Positions 12,214-24,854 of a DNA stretch of 64,000 nt are shown one piece after another (the first letter of the stretch is position 1; each line of letters opens with the position of its first letter). Origin of the DNA: Odontesthes bonariensis (lineage: Eukaryota; Chordata; Actinopteri; Atheriniformes; Atherinopsidae). The notes beneath the pieces were generated by a model. It worked only from the letters and a program-made list of their open reading frames with translations. It was not told the DNA's origin and searched no databases. The stretch spans positions 15,857,965 to 15,921,964 of the forward strand of contig NC_134514.1 in the NCBI RefSeq assembly GCF_027942865.1, written 5' to 3'. Position numbers and translations under genes: made by a program.

Positions 12214-12962
12214 ATAAATATTAAAACCTGCGCTAATGCGCGATAAAATATTTATCAACGTTAAATAATTAACGAGTTAACGCGATAATAACGAGTTATC
12301 TCGCCAAGCCCTAATATAATGTAATAATGTAGTTCTGTAATCTTGACGTGATAATCCGCAACTATCTCCCTGTTATGACCGATGTTTCATATTTTCAAAT
12401 CACGGCCTTTTTAGGTTTCCCACTTTTTCTTTACTTTAACTCTGAAGTACGTCTCAACAGTGGATTATTTCAATGGGAGAAAGCAAAGGGGAACTGGAAA
12501 CAACAACTCCCCTCTCAGAGTTGCCTCAGCTGAAATAAACCTACGCCCTTGGGAACAGGACTACTAAACATGTTTGCAACTGAGGCGGGTGCCTTTTTGG
12601 CACTGAATCATATCTATATAAAAGTGTTACCAGGAGTTCTTACGTGGCACAATCTTACTTATCTCTATAAAAAAAAACCTAATTCTTAAATTTTAGGAGA
12701 AAAGCCCAAAAAACAAGCAGTGAAATACCTAATTTCTGTTTGCATTACTTATTTTTGTACTTTTATGTACGGCAGCATAATGTCAATTCTTCTTACATTG
12801 GCTAAGGTATCCAATACATATATAAATAAAATAAAATAACTCGGCTGTTGAAACTTCTTTTCCCGGTATGACTGAAAAAGATCCAATTTGGTGTGGGAAT
12901 CTTTCAGTGCAGTCACGTGAGACACAGTGAAGGGGAACCACACACTTTACTTACTTCAGATT

Positions 12963-14943
12963 TTTATTAATCATCACACACCCATCGATGCAAACATACC
13001 AATACTGTCCCAATAAGTTACATTTAAATAAAAGACAGTATTGAGGTATTCTCTCCCAATAACAAGCCTATAATGTAACAAAGATTTTTTTTAAAATACC
13101 TGATAAATAACTTCTGCATACAGTGCAACAAGAGGTTGTTCAAGCTAAAGTGGAATTTGCATTTAAACTCTTCTCTCTGACTAAAATGTAACGGCTACAT
13201 CGTTTCAAACATCAACACACACACACACAAAAAAAGAAAATGCACCTCATGAGTAAAGGTTAAAAAACAAAAAACTATTGCCAAACATTTCCTTCTCGAT
13301 AAGACTGCCAGAATAGACAAAAAGACACCTGGAAATAATCTGTTACCACCAGTTCTCCTTCAGCTGTCAACTGTTAAGAGCCATTAATTTAATCTGAATC
13401 AGCTTTAAAAATCATACCAGAAAGAAAACGTGCTTTAAAATAAGTACTCCTCTGCACTAGAGAAAGCAACGATAGACTTGGGAGTGATTCTTTTTTTCTA
13501 TTTGATTCAACATCTCCGGGAGAGCAAAGGATAATGACACTAATTCACCCGCGACTGAAAACAAACAAACATACAACTAATGAATCAGAATTCATACAAC
13601 ATGTCTTCAAGCAATGTTGCTTAACTACTGTAAATATTACAGGATTTATGCGTTGAGGAGATTTGATACCTGCCTGTTCATAGAAAAATAAAATCGCTTC
13701 TGTTCATCCAGCTGGTGACTGGAATGACTACGATATCTGCACTCATAACCGGAGGACGTACTGTTTGTTGTCATGGACCAAACATGGGCATGCAACACTC
13801 ATGCACATTTGCCACACGCACAATCTTTCTCTCATCTTTTCCCCCCATGAAGGACTGGGAAACACACTCTAAATACAGCACACATCACAAGCTTGAGCTG
13901 GAGAGTAATTTCAGGGAGGGGAAGTTTGGTTCTGCGTCACTTTAGATTTGCCAATCTTGTTTTTTTCCCCTCTTTTTCTTTAAACCTTAATTCTAAGAAG
14001 ATTATTCTTGCTCTATTACACGTTTCTTGGAACAGAAAAGTTCAGGCCAGCTTACACCTATGAGAAAAAGATGTCGTCTGAATGTTTAAAAACTAAACCC
14101 AAACTTTTATCTTGACTACAAAAAAGCAAGAGTAATAAAAAGTACTGCCATTTTTTCTCCTTTGGAATAAAAAAGACCCACGAGGGATGAGCAGGGCTTT
14201 CTGGCAGGATATTTCCTGGGCGCCACTCTGTGGACGGTCGTTGAAATCAACCATACTTGGTCTACTTAACTCACCCTCATGTTGCCTAATATAAAAGAAA
14301 TAGTTTGACGATTTGAGAAATTGCACTTATTTGCCTTCTTATTGAGTCGGATGAGATATTAAACACACCTCATATTTAAGTAATATGTGAAGCTGTAATG
14401 TGGGGGGGTTCATTTTTAGCTTAACATAAAAAGTGGAAAAGCAGGTGAAACAGCCAACTTTTTCTCATGTACTGGTGACAAAAGTCCACCTAAACTTTTA
14501 CTAAAACAGCAGCTCAAAAATCTGAAGCAAGATGTCATCTCTGCACGTCGGTTTTGGAACAAACTAAGCAACATATAATATGGTGATTAGCAAATTTTAG
14601 AGGAGCTAGCAGATAAACTTTGTGACATAATGACAACCAAGCTGGCTGGTCCCTCTGCTTTTCATTCCTTATGTTACGCATTTAAACATTTAAATTGCTC
14701 TGTAGTGGTATTAACTCTTTGTAAGACAGCAAACAAGTGCACAAACAAAAAATGCCAAATGTGTGCAATAATTCAACAGTTACATCACTCTTCCGTAAGT
14801 TTCAGGGCCTCTAAGGCAACAAATGGATGGGAAAGAAATGGCTGGGTGGAAAAAGGGATCTGTACCAGACAGCTGTAGCATCTGCATACGGACAGCAAAG
14901 TTTACCTGCAGGGGGAAAAAAAGCAGAGCAGAGATTTTTTACA
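12963..14943 (-). other. rabgef1: Probable 3' UTR of rabgef1
   Basis: About 2 kb of AT-rich sequence without exons, directly downstream of the rabgef1 stop on the minus strand. The first AATAAA with a plausible setting is at 12963-12968. The extent is a guess. Confidence 0.3.
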
Positions 14944-17900
14944 TCAGCCAGCAAACACTTGAGGTTGCAGCGGTGGGGGCAGCAGCTCGTTCTCAACATT
15001 ATCAGAGTCAATTGCTGATGGTGCTGCAGATGCTGCCTCACTAGCTGTGGCTGCTGCAGGGTTTTGTGTCTCTGGTGTGAAGCTCTCCAGAACGTTCTGC
15101 ACCTTCTGCTCCACTTCATCCGTCCAGTCGATGAGGTCACTCTCCAGCTGGCGAGCCTTCTCGATGACGCGCTCCTGCCTTTCGCCTAGGCCAGTGAGCA
15201 GATCCAGGCGTTTGTGGACCTGAGTGAGAGCTGCGCTGCCGGGGGAGCAGGAGGAAGCGCCAGTGGACTGTGGCCAGTTGGGGGACGCCTGGCCTGACAT
15301 GTAGAGTTCAAACTCCTCAGAGCTAAGATTCAGAGACTGGCCGTCCAGTTTTTCGATGAAAGCGACCGCACAGCACTGTGGAGACGGGACATGGAGGGTG
15401 GTTAAAGGAAATCTCCCTTCTTAATTGCAACACTCTCTGCTTAGATTGATTTTAATCAATCACGTTCTGCTAGGTTGGTAGTTGAGACAGGCAGGAAACC
15501 TCAACCAATTCATCACCGCAAATGCCCACTTTCACTCCGCTTTAAAACTTTTTAGACCTTCAAACACCACTTAGTAATGAACACAGTCAATCTAGACAAA
15601 CAAAAGTCTGATAGTGAAAGTAGTATTTGACTGATCCTTAGAAATGAACGCTCATACTGAAGTTGATGCTATCACCAGGGTTCACAAAAGTTGCGACAAG
15701 GACATGACGAACGCTGCGTGGCACCACATCCTCTGTAACCTTTTCAAAACTGAGAGAAATGTGTTCCCAGTTTTGTTTGAGCTAGGATTTCAGCAGCTCT
15801 AAGAGTTGTAAAAGACACTGCCTGGAGGGCAGGATTTGCTGCTCCAAAAGCTGTACATACTGTTAGGCGTTAATAGTGCCTTCACAGATGTGTAGGTTAA
15901 CAATGCCACATGCACTGATGGTCCCGATCGCTGCTATTTGGAGTTGGTTTTCCAACGACTGAAACAACTCAACTGCTTCAAACTGAGTCTTTTAAAAGAT
16001 CGAATTCCTAAATGAGCTGAACAAGCGGCAAAGTCTGATGGTGTTTATTTGACAAACAGCTTCTTTTTTAGCTTCTTACAAAAACACTCTTGACATCAAT
16101 CATCCCTTTATGGGGGCTTTAAAGAGATGCCAACTGAAGCTATGATTCTTGTGGATGAAGTTGTCTGCGGTGCTGCTTAGCAACACATACACTGATTAAC
16201 CACATAAATAAAAATAAAAGTGGTCTTCCTCACCAGATTAGTGAAGTAGTAACCGTCCTCTCCGGTCATGAGTCTGCTGGGGTTGGAAAAACGGGTGATG
16301 TACTGGATGTTGGACTGCAGTCGTGGAGGGTTGGCTTTCAGCACGATGTAAATGAGTGTGGGGAGGAAGTCATCTGCAGACGCAGCCTCTTTCTTGCTCA
16401 CTTTAATAGCGTTGAAGATGTGCTTACTGCAACGAGTTATGCCGGCCAGCTTGTCCTTGGGCACACGCTTTGAATCCATTTCAATCACATCTGAAATATT
16501 GCAGAGATGTGAGGAAAATTAGGACAATACGGACAATGAGATCCAAGTCATTTTCTGACATGGTCTTGGGAAAAGGAACACAGCATGAGACTCACCGGTG
16601 ATGGCTTTGACTACACTGTCAGAGACCTCAGGGATCTCCTCGTCTACAGGCACACACAACATCTCAATGGTGACCCAGTGCAAAGCTCTGTAAGAAAAAC
16701 ACAATCAGGACTATCTCACTTTTCTATGCTTCTTTGTACACCAACGTCACGCATTGCAACTGTTGTTGGCAAACCTGATTCTCTTCTGAATGGCCAGGTC
16801 TTTGTTTTCATCATCTGTGGTTTCAGGACAGAAAGCCTCTTTGTAGAGACGAGTCATCATGTACTTCTCTACTTCATCCATAACACTTTCTACCTGATCT
16901 GAAGAACCTACACAGTCCAAAGAACAAATACAAAGCATCGAAAGGGATTATATTGTTAGTGATGTTTTGTTTGTCTGTTAGTGGGACATTGTTTTGTCCT
17001 CTTGAGTGTAAGAGCAACAAAGTACCTTTGAACTGAGTCTGAAGGCGTTCTGAGAGGTTCTGGTAGAAGTCCTGCACACACTCCGACAGCTCATCAGCTC
17101 CCATTTCCTGAACAAGAGATGGAATTAAACAGTTCAGATGAGATACAATAAACTTTTAGGTTAAAAATGTGCCAGTGACACATAGACAGATCTACACCAT
17201 TGTTATTGGATTAAATTGCAACAGAAATCTAAAAGGATAAATAGATCATATCTATCAGACTGAATTTTTTTTTTTTTTTTTTAAAGTCAGCATCTCGGAG
17301 AAAAGCATTACAGATCTCAGGGCAAATGTTTCAAGTATGTGATGAGTTTAAGCTGTCTGAGCAAATTTAATTGTGTGACAGCATAGAATGAAACAGTATA
17401 ACAGCCAATAGGTTCAGTCCAAATCAGTTTGAATCAAAAACTGTTGTCACTGCAGTCGGTGCTGTATGACTTTGATATAAACATCAGCTTAAATGGAAAC
17501 TGGATTCGAGCAAGGTAATATGCCAACAGGTTGTCTGGACTTGTAATACTGATCACAGCTCACCCGCTTATACACCATGCTCTCAGTGAAAGCTCGACAC
17601 TGTTTGAAGATTTCCCTCCCAGACTTCAAAGGTTTGAGGAAATCAATGAACTCTCGCGTTGCATGGTCACTGTCCAAAGACGAAGGTCGGGTTGCTGAGG
17701 AGCTGGGGCTTGGGCTTGACTGTGTGTCAAAGGGAGCAGCATCTGGGACAGGACAGTCAGCGTTACTTCTCTCAAACCCCCAAACTCTTGGATCATCTTC
17801 TCCTATCATCTCTATGCAAACACGCAGCATTTAGCGCCTTGTTTTGCAATTTAACTGCATATCTAACTACACTGCATGTAGGTTTTCAAGCTGTCATCTG

Positions 17901-20782
17901 TTGATCTAAATGCCATAACAAAATATCAGTAAGCTCTCTACAATTATGAAAACTTTCAGCACTTTAAAGAACAAACGTTTCATACATTTTCGCAGCTGTC
18001 TACAAACCCGTTTCCAAAGACGTTTTGATGCTGTGTAACTTGTGACTTCTGTTATGTATGTTACATGTAACGTTAAATGTTTTGCTGATGTTTTCAGTGG
18101 TCGGCAGATCTACACTCTAGGCTTGCCATTATAACACCAAGAGACTTTTATTACTGAGCCACGGAGTTGCAAAATGTCCACAATGTGGTTTGGCATCATC
18201 TTAATGAAATAAGAAAAGGCCAGACATAAAAATATGCTATCCGGGTGGCAGCAGATGTTGCTCAAAATCACGGCGTCTCCAAAGATGTGCAAGTTACAAA
18301 TGTATAACCTGTGCACTATTGCTGAGAGGATAAGAAGCTTAGACACAATTGTATGCATATGGTAAGAACATGAAAATGAATTACCAGGTTACTCGTACTC
18401 TAAGTAAATACTGTATACAAGATATGGTCAAACCTGGATACTAATCTGGACGTAACCAGTCAACAGTTTGCAAAAGCATTTTGAATTCTTTTCCACAGTC
18501 TTGTGAACCCATCCCCATATTTATTTCAGAAAGACTCTCTGGGATTCTTTTATAACCACTCATCTTACTGATTCTTGCCAATTAACCTAATTAGTTGTGA
18601 GATGCACCAACAGGAGCTTTTAGTGGTGCAACGGATCATCATTGATCCGTGATCCGTTCGGATCAATTATTTCGGTTCGGCACACACATGATCCGCGGAT
18701 TGCTTTATGAAAAAAAAAAAATTGTGCGCATGTTCAGTCCTCACACAGCCGTTACCATTCCTGCTAGTTTCCAGGGACAGAGCTACTTTCCACGCTCTGG
18801 GTAAAAGTCTGCAACAGTTCCCTCTTCAATAAGCAAACAGTCCTATGGCTCGTTTGTGATTTATTGTCCTCAGCGTACAACATGTAGAACAGTGGGCATG
18901 GAAAATAAAAGTAGCCTAGACTTCGGTGCAGACTTTGCAGCGACATCACCCCGGTGTTTCACTGACAGGAGTGAAACCGAAAGCGGGTGAACAACCGCTC
19001 ATCACCGCGGCATTTAGGCAGCCCCTTCCTTCACAATCTGACCGGGCTAAAGCGATCACAAACGCTATCGGTGTGTTTTTATGTTGCACTTTAAGTTGTT
19101 TTTTTTTTTTATTATGTTGAAAAGAAGATGTTAATTGTGCACTTTAAGTTGATTTTATATATTTCAATTTAATAATTTAAAAGTGTTAATAAACAAAAAG
19201 ACAAAACATGTTTATTTGTCTTTTTTTTTTTTTTTTTTGCTGATCCGAAAAATGATCCGATCCGTGACTCTGATCCGAGGAACGATCCGAACCGTGAGAT
19301 TTTTGATCCGTTGCACCCCTAGGAGCTTTTGTAAATAGCATAGCCCAACTTAAAGCTGCAGTCTGCAACTCTTTTTCAAGCATAATGCCTGGAACTGTCC
19401 GGGGATTCTGAAAGTAGTACATTAAATACCCCAATACAAAAAAAAAAAAAAAAGAGTTCTCTAGAAAAACTGCATTCAAGTATTTAAAACATTACAACAA
19501 TATTACTGGGCATGTATTGTTGTAATGTTTTAAATACTTGAACGCAGTTTTTCTAGAGAAGATAATTGTTTTGTATATGGGAGTATCGTCCATTGACTCT
19601 TTTGGGCTTTCACATGCGCGAGCGTACAACTAACCGGTGAGTTACATGCTGTTTATAAAGTTATTTTGTAACGTCCCCATGCCAGTAATGTGAGAACCAT
19701 GCATATGGTTTTGATGGTAAGGCTTGTGACTTTATTGTCGGATGGTTTATAAAGTGGTGTGATGTTTCTGCAGTGTGCAAGTTGTTGTTTTACGTGGAAG
19801 GGTTAGCGCTTGCCCCTAGCCACCACGTATTAGCCTCGCATGACAGGCTGAGCGAACAGCGCGATCTCCACACAGGGAGCGCAGATTTGCACCTGTCTGT
19901 GTCCTACTATCAGTATTTGACAACCTCTAGCAATGGAAATGCGCTTCAAATGCCCCGGAGTTCTCCTTTAACCAATATTTTGTTGCTTGTATTCCAACTT
20001 TTTGAGTCGAGTTTTATGCTTGCTGTTCTTGTAGCAACCTCTCTGAAACTAATTAAATTCCAAAGCATATATTTCTACAAAATACATTAATAAATCAAAT
20101 ATGATTATTATTCATTTTTAGGTTTGTACATGCCTACATCAGCTGCACATGATATGCTGCCTTTATACTATTTACATTTACGTGTTGAGTTGAGATAACT
20201 GCGTTCGTCTCTGAGTGTATTGCTTCCCAACCTTTGTTAGGAAACAGGGATTTATGTGTCACACCGTGTACCTTTTTTTGGTGGTGTTTTAGTGGATGGA
20301 CTGAAAAACTTTGTGACAGTGTTGACTTTGCTGGACTTTTCCTTCGTCTTTCTTTCTTCAAACTTGCTGAAGGGTGTGATTGCGGGCTGTGATTGGGTCT
20401 TCTGATTTCTGCTTGCATAAGCTTCCTCTTCCTCTCTCTGCAGCCTGGGAAGTAAAAGACAGAACAACTGAAACCAACTGAAACAGCTGTCAAATGGACA
20501 GTTGGACAACAACAGAAAGTCGACAACAGTCGGAGGTAAGAGAACTAATAGCGACAGTTTTTACCATTCAGGATTATTCACAGACATTGTCACAAGGAGA
20601 CAAACAAACCTTTCCGCAAGAGCCCAGTCTTCTTGAATCTGCCTTTGCTTTTCTCGCTGATATTCTTCTCGCCAACACTTTGAGCACAGGCCTTGCCAAG
20701 CTGTGTTGCCATAAAAACCACATCCTTTCTTGCAGAGCAGCTCTGATTGGTCCAGATGGATCCCACGCCGCTGGCTCATCAT
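14944..20782 (-). CDS. rabgef1: Rabex-5 (RABGEF1), Rab5 guanine nucleotide exchange factor
   Basis: Rabex-5 loads GTP onto Rab5 on early endosomes, works with Rabaptin-5 and binds ubiquitin. Coding exons: 20610-20779/20782, 20272-20444, 17564-17742, 17026-17107, 16775-16907, 16596-16687, 16234-16490 and 14944-15375. All junctions are GT-AG and the phases fit throughout, giving 505 aa from the second of two adjacent ATGs (human about 491). The A20 zinc finger has Cys 16, 20, 32 and 35 ([18 protein letters not shown]). The ubiquitin-binding helix follows ([18 protein letters not shown], about 48-65) and is split by intron 1. A helical bundle leads into the Vps9 catalytic domain (about 205-373) with [12 protein letters not shown] and [10 protein letters not shown], the conserved GEF motifs. 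The C-terminal coiled coil ([21 protein letters not shown]) and the tail [11 protein letters not shown] match the family. The coding exon carrying the ATG has its own acceptor at 20802-20803, so at least one 5' UTR exon lies upstream. The gene looks intact and conserved. Confidence 0.95.
18621..19321. mobile_element. Non-autonomous hAT element in a rabgef1 intron, 701 bp
   Basis: Terminal inverted repeats TAGTGGTGCAACGGATCA and, read inward from the right, TAGGGGTGCAACGGATCA. Perfect 8-bp target duplication GGAGCTTT at 18613-18620 and 19322-19329. Subterminal GATCCG words recur at both ends, as transposase-binding motifs often do. No transposase frame is present. Confidence 0.88.
19354..19967. 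mobile_element. Composite TTAA-flanked MITE-like insertion in a rabgef1 intron
   Basis: The left end (TTAA then AGCTGCAGTCTGCA, continuing for about 90 bases) is nearly identical to the left end of the MITE at 60679. The right end (reading AGGAGAACTCC inward from TTAA at 19968-19971) is different. The element therefore looks like two TTAA-type elements joined or nested. It contains the 46-bp hairpin described separately. Confidence 0.55.
19457..19560. repeat. 46-bp inverted repeat (hairpin)
   Basis: Arms 19457-19502 and 19515-19560 are reverse complements with one mismatch (A/G) and a 12-base loop. They lie next to an A-run. Confidence 0.85.
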
Positions 20783-21929
20783 CTTTCAAACGCAAGGACG
20801 ACTGCTGGTGGAACAGGACACGGAAAACTTTGAGACAGCAAGCACATTCAGAAACTCAATGTGTAAAATTGCGGTTTAATCTGTGGTTTCTAAAATGACA
20901 ACGCCTTCAGCTACTTAACCACTAACCTAATCAGTAACTATGACAACACGAGTCTAACACTATTGATTATGGACATATGTCAAGTCTGAACTTCACACTG
21001 TTTGCTTATTTTCCTTAACATTTTAGCAGTTAATTTTACCACGGACAAAAAAAAAAAAAAAAATGACAGCATTAACTCATCCAAGTGGATATTTATTTTA
21101 AGGATCACATGCCCTCTACTGCTCTTGGAAAAAAATATAGTAATGATAGAGATGGGTGCAAAATCTTTATCATACTTAGGAGCGTTTAATTCCCAAGGTA
21201 ATCAATAGCTAATAACACCAACCAGTACCTAATCTTATTACAGAGCTAGCCTCGCTAGCTAAAATAACCTGCTAGATTAACGTCACGTTAATGAATATTC
21301 TTTCTGTTGGCAGTATGAATTGTTTGTCAACATACACTTTCATTCGTATCAAAAAGTTGTTGGGTAACGCTGTCGTCGCTCCCTCTTCAGACTGAAGTTG
21401 AATATTTACATTAGCCAAGCAGCTAGCATCGTTTCGCAGCCATTTTGTCTATGAGTTATTTCTTCTTCGGTGGTATTTCTCTTCTGCTTCCTCATTTGTT
21501 TTGCTGCGGGATGTAAAATGGATTAACGCTTTATCGCCATCTAGTGTTAAAGGGTGATACTATTTTAACACTTACATAGACTGCGGGTATTTAAATGTTC
21601 GAAAACGTGAAAAAAGTGTCTAAATACGGTTTACAGTACACACACTTTTAACACACACGTGTACAATCACATTAAAGTACACAATCAACAGAAAACCTTA
21701 TACAAAAAAACTCTAAAATTACTCTTTTAGGGGCATATTTGGGTGAACTTGGACTGTTCAAGGATAAGGAGGCTGCAGCACCTAATTTGCATTAATCCAA
21801 TTCGCCAACTGAATATGACATGCGATTCAGAGTTTGTTTTTCAATTTAAGAAGTGTAAAATCTGGCAAGACAGAGAGTGTGTTTGTGGCAGGATTCGTTT
21901 TTAGATCTGTATGTAGCTGGATTATTAAG
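20783..21929. other. 5' region of rabgef1 and intergenic DNA
   Basis: The minus-strand rabgef1 5' UTR exon and promoter should lie here. At 21439-21447 the minus strand reads CAAAATGGC followed by TGCG, matching the YY1 core often found at the start of housekeeping transcripts. No CpG island or clear first-exon donor could be fixed. Confidence 0.35.
21439..21447 (-). promoter_or_regulatory. Candidate YY1 site near the rabgef1 transcription start
   Basis: CAAAATGGC on the minus strand, about 660 bases upstream of the rabgef1 ATG. The orientation fits the YY1 initiator-type element. No other core-promoter motif supports it. Confidence 0.3.
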
Positions 21930-22338
21930 AATAGAATAGATTGCCTTTATTGTCAATACACAGTACAATGAGATTAAAAACAACTCCTCTTTCAGTGCAA
22001 ACATGTAGGCAAAAAAAAAATGAACATCAGTACTGCAAAGATATTTACAACATAAAAACTGCTCGTGCAGAGAAATATGCAGTTTGTATTGCGGTATTGT
22101 GGTATACAGTTATTGCACAGTAAATGGGTTCATAGTATTTTCAGTGTTATTAAATATTAAATAATTAAATAATTAAATATTGCACAGTACGTGGGAAGAA
22201 GAAGTCCGGAAGTTAGCTGATGGTTTTTGGTCTGCTGAGGCAGCGGGAGGTGTAAATGTCCATCAGGGAGGGGAGAGGACAGCCAATGATCCTCTGCGCT
22301 GTCTTCACTACTCTGAAGCCTAATTCTAACCCCTGTCT
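21930..22338 (-). mobile_element. LINE 3' fragment, minus strand
   Basis: On the minus strand the left-most part encodes the end of a LINE-type frame (SVVKTAQRII-like residues, then PLPDGHLHL in another frame). It then runs through AT-rich 3' sequence to a tail ending ATTGACAATAAAGGCAATC and repeated TATTCT. This is the usual layout of a truncated fish Rex/L2-type LINE. Positions 22250 onward are repeated at 24850 because they belong to the caspase tandem duplication. Confidence 0.55.
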
Positions 22339-24848
22339 GCATTGTTGAAAAAAGTTATCACCATGAGGATCTATCATCATTTAGGTACATCAAATGTCAT
22401 TGTTTTGTAAAGATGTCACTTTAAATTAAATGTGGACTTAACGTAGATTTACACTGTAGTGAAAATGTGGAGTCCTATTGATATGATAGGAATTACGTGT
22501 TTTTCCTTTGTGTTTTGAAGATTATTCTCTATGTCAACCTAACATGTAGGATGCCCAGAATATCCATTCATCCATCCATTATCTAAACCCGCTTAATCCG
22601 TCGGTCGGGTTACGGGGGGCTGCTCCATATGCCCCCTTTTGACTTTGAGCACCTGCCCCTCCAAAGGTCTCTGCATGGCCCTGCACCATATCATAACTCA
22701 AGATTTGAAACATGAGTTATGCCTTACCGGCTCTTCAGTTCCCAGTCATTCTTCAAAAGCTTGCAGTCGTACAGAATAAAGTCTAACTACCATTCACTCC
22801 TAAACTCCACCCTTGTTGGAGAAGCGAGCGCGCAAACTCAGTTGTAAGTTTGTTTGAAAGTGTTTGTACGCAGCTCCTCCTGTCAAGAGGAAGTCTGTGA
22901 CCACCAGATGTTGATTCCAGAAACTACTCGGGGATTGAGCTAAGGACTTCGTGTGCATTATCTCGTCCTACATTTCAATGATTTAAAAAATAAATAAATA
23001 AACAAATAATTTGAAAAGTTTTAACATTTAACTTGAAACTTGAAAGTAGCAGACCTCACTCATCCAACACGTAAAAAAATATGTTGTCGTATTCCCCAAA
23101 GCAAAGAGAGTAGAGGTCTCACAATAGGCAACGTGTAGTTTCTGCACAGCAATTCTGTTGAGACTTTTGGACTTTTATTCAGTTTTTTATTTATTTATTT
23201 ATTTATTTATTTAATGTTTAACGGCGTCCCAACTTTTTGGGAAAACGGGTTGCAAGTCCGCATTTATTGTACAACCTGAACAGTCTTCCTCAAGAAAAGT
23301 TTGCCATCAATCAACTTTAAATACACGGTAGTAACCTTGAATGTATTAATCACATTTCCCAATCTTCCAGCGATAACACAAATGTAGGTGGACTTTAGTT
23401 GAGTTCATATAAAGCAGATTGGTGGCAAAACAGGAAGCCGTTTAGCGCGCATCACGCACACCATGTATATAATGTAGGAAGCTGGTGAGTGCGTTTACAG
23501 ACTTGGACAGTTCGGTGCTGCAAGACCTGAGCAATGGCAGGTAAAAGAACAGACTTTACACTTTGCAGATGTGACTGTTTTTAGGCTATTTGATGTCGAA
23601 AATCCGTTCTAATGGAAAAAAGAGGATGCAAAAACTAAAAATAACAACTATTCAGTGTTTAAGTTAGTTGGAACTGCCGAGTTTTTGCAGCGAGCGCTGA
23701 AAAGTCGTGATATCTTTACATTTCTGCATGTGTGCCACGTACTTTAGTTTCACTTTGTGGTCCCCACCCTGCTCTGTACTTGAACTTTTTGTTAAGACTC
23801 TTGTTTCAAAAAACGCAGAAAATTGATGTTAAGCAAACCTTTTAGGTTTTAAAATATTATTACTGGTATATTACTGTTCCGGGATCCTTTTGTTTATACG
23901 CCTGTCTCTGTTGAACTATATAAAGGGGAGTTTGTGATCTGCAATGTCAAAAGCTCAGCCCATGAACGTTTTTACCGAAATATTCGATTTCTTCAAACTG
24001 AAACATTTTGTTGAAGACCAAAATGATTGATGATAAAAAAAAAAATCCTAATATCACGAGAAATAATTTCAAACACACTGTTCTTGTGAAGGAGGTAGGG
24101 CACAACAACCCAACTTCAACGCCTAACGGGGAAGGCTTCATAGCTGCTTACTATCACAGTACTGTGTAGTATACAGCAGTGTAGGAGTGCCCCTAGTTAC
24201 AAACAATGTAATAAAAAAGATTTCAGCCAAAACCCCAAAATGTGTCAGTATAGTTTCACATTGTCACATATCTGCTTGACATAAGGGAAGGCCTGAGCTG
24301 AAATTTGTGATTTGATGTACATCCGAGGAGATTTAGAAGTAACCATGGACAACACACGCCACAAACAGGGATATCAATCCTGTTTAATGAGACTACAAGG
24401 CAGTTACAATTAAGTCATGCAAAATTATTTTTGATTGATTCCCGCCACAAATTGCTGACGCTCACCAGCTTCCCAAGTTACTGTAAGTTTGCATAATTTA
24501 GGCAGTTTTTCTAAATGTTTTCATCACTTCATTCACTGTAAGAGACTCAATCGTAGCATCTGTTTTTTTCTGTATTTCTCTTCTCTAGATGAGCAGCTTT
24601 CCAGAGTGAGGGCTGAGTTTGTGAAGAAAGTGTCCAAAGCAGTTCTTAGTGAGCTGCTGGATGTTCTTCTTGAGGATGGTGTCTTCAATGAGTTGGAGAA
24701 AGATTCAATACTGGAAGAACATAATGCAAAAGCAGACAAGGCACGGGCTCTCATTGACACTGTGAAGAAGAAAGGTCCTGAGGCCAGCAGGAAGATGATC
24801 GACCGACTTGAAAAGATTGATAAACACCTTTACTCTTTGCTGGGTTTG
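22250..24848. repeat. Tandem duplication, unit A (2.6 kb)
   Basis: This stretch is nearly identical to blocks of the next 4.4 kb: 22250-22618 to about 24851-25214, 22619-24325 to about 26729-28437, and 24442-24848 to about 28857-29262. Unit A lacks about 1.5 kb present in unit B (25215-26728). The missing part begins inside the dispersed repeat after GGGGGGCTG. Confidence 0.9.
23466..23473 (+). promoter_or_regulatory. TATA box of the CARD-only gene
   Basis: TATATAAT lies 61-68 bases before the ATG at 23534 and is preserved in unit B. An ETS-like CAGGAAGC lies about 40 bases upstream. The short spacing implies a 5' UTR of about 35 bases. Confidence 0.5.
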
Positions 24849-24854
24849 ATGTAA
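23534..24854 (+). CDS. CARD-only protein derived from caspase-1, putative decoy
   Basis: Two exons, 23534-23540 (ATG GCA G) and 24589-24854, GT-AG intron, giving 90 aa. The whole protein is one CARD (MADEQLSRVRAEFVKKV to the end) and it lacks the p20/p10 protease. It matches the CARD of caspase gene B with about eight changes, then stops after LLGLM. The Met and the TAA come from the duplication junction and the LINE fragment that follows. By the known behaviour of human CARD16, CARD17 and CARD18 (90-110 aa CARD-only copies of CASP1), it could bind caspase-1 or adaptor CARDs and restrain or tune inflammasome signalling; that role is inference. Its promoter was copied with it (TATA at 23466). 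The reading frame is intact, so it need not be a pseudogene, but expression is unknown. A poly(A) signal was not found nearby. Confidence 0.72.

Larger units (their letters stand above)
11632..12313. mobile_element. Non-autonomous hAT element, 682 bp
   Basis: Its ends are imperfect inverted repeats (CAGGGCTGGGCAA at the left; TAGGGCTTGGCGA when the right end is read inward). It is flanked by a perfect 8-bp duplication ATATAATG at 11624-11631 and 12314-12321. Eight-bp duplications are the hAT hallmark. The inside has no transposase, but it contains a hairpin and a short tandem repeat. Confidence 0.8.

Noticed and set aside
24589-24854. Treating the first CARD as a dead pseudogene exon
   Set aside because: The start, splice sites, promoter and frame are intact and the protein is a complete CARD; broken only in the sense of lacking the protease exons.
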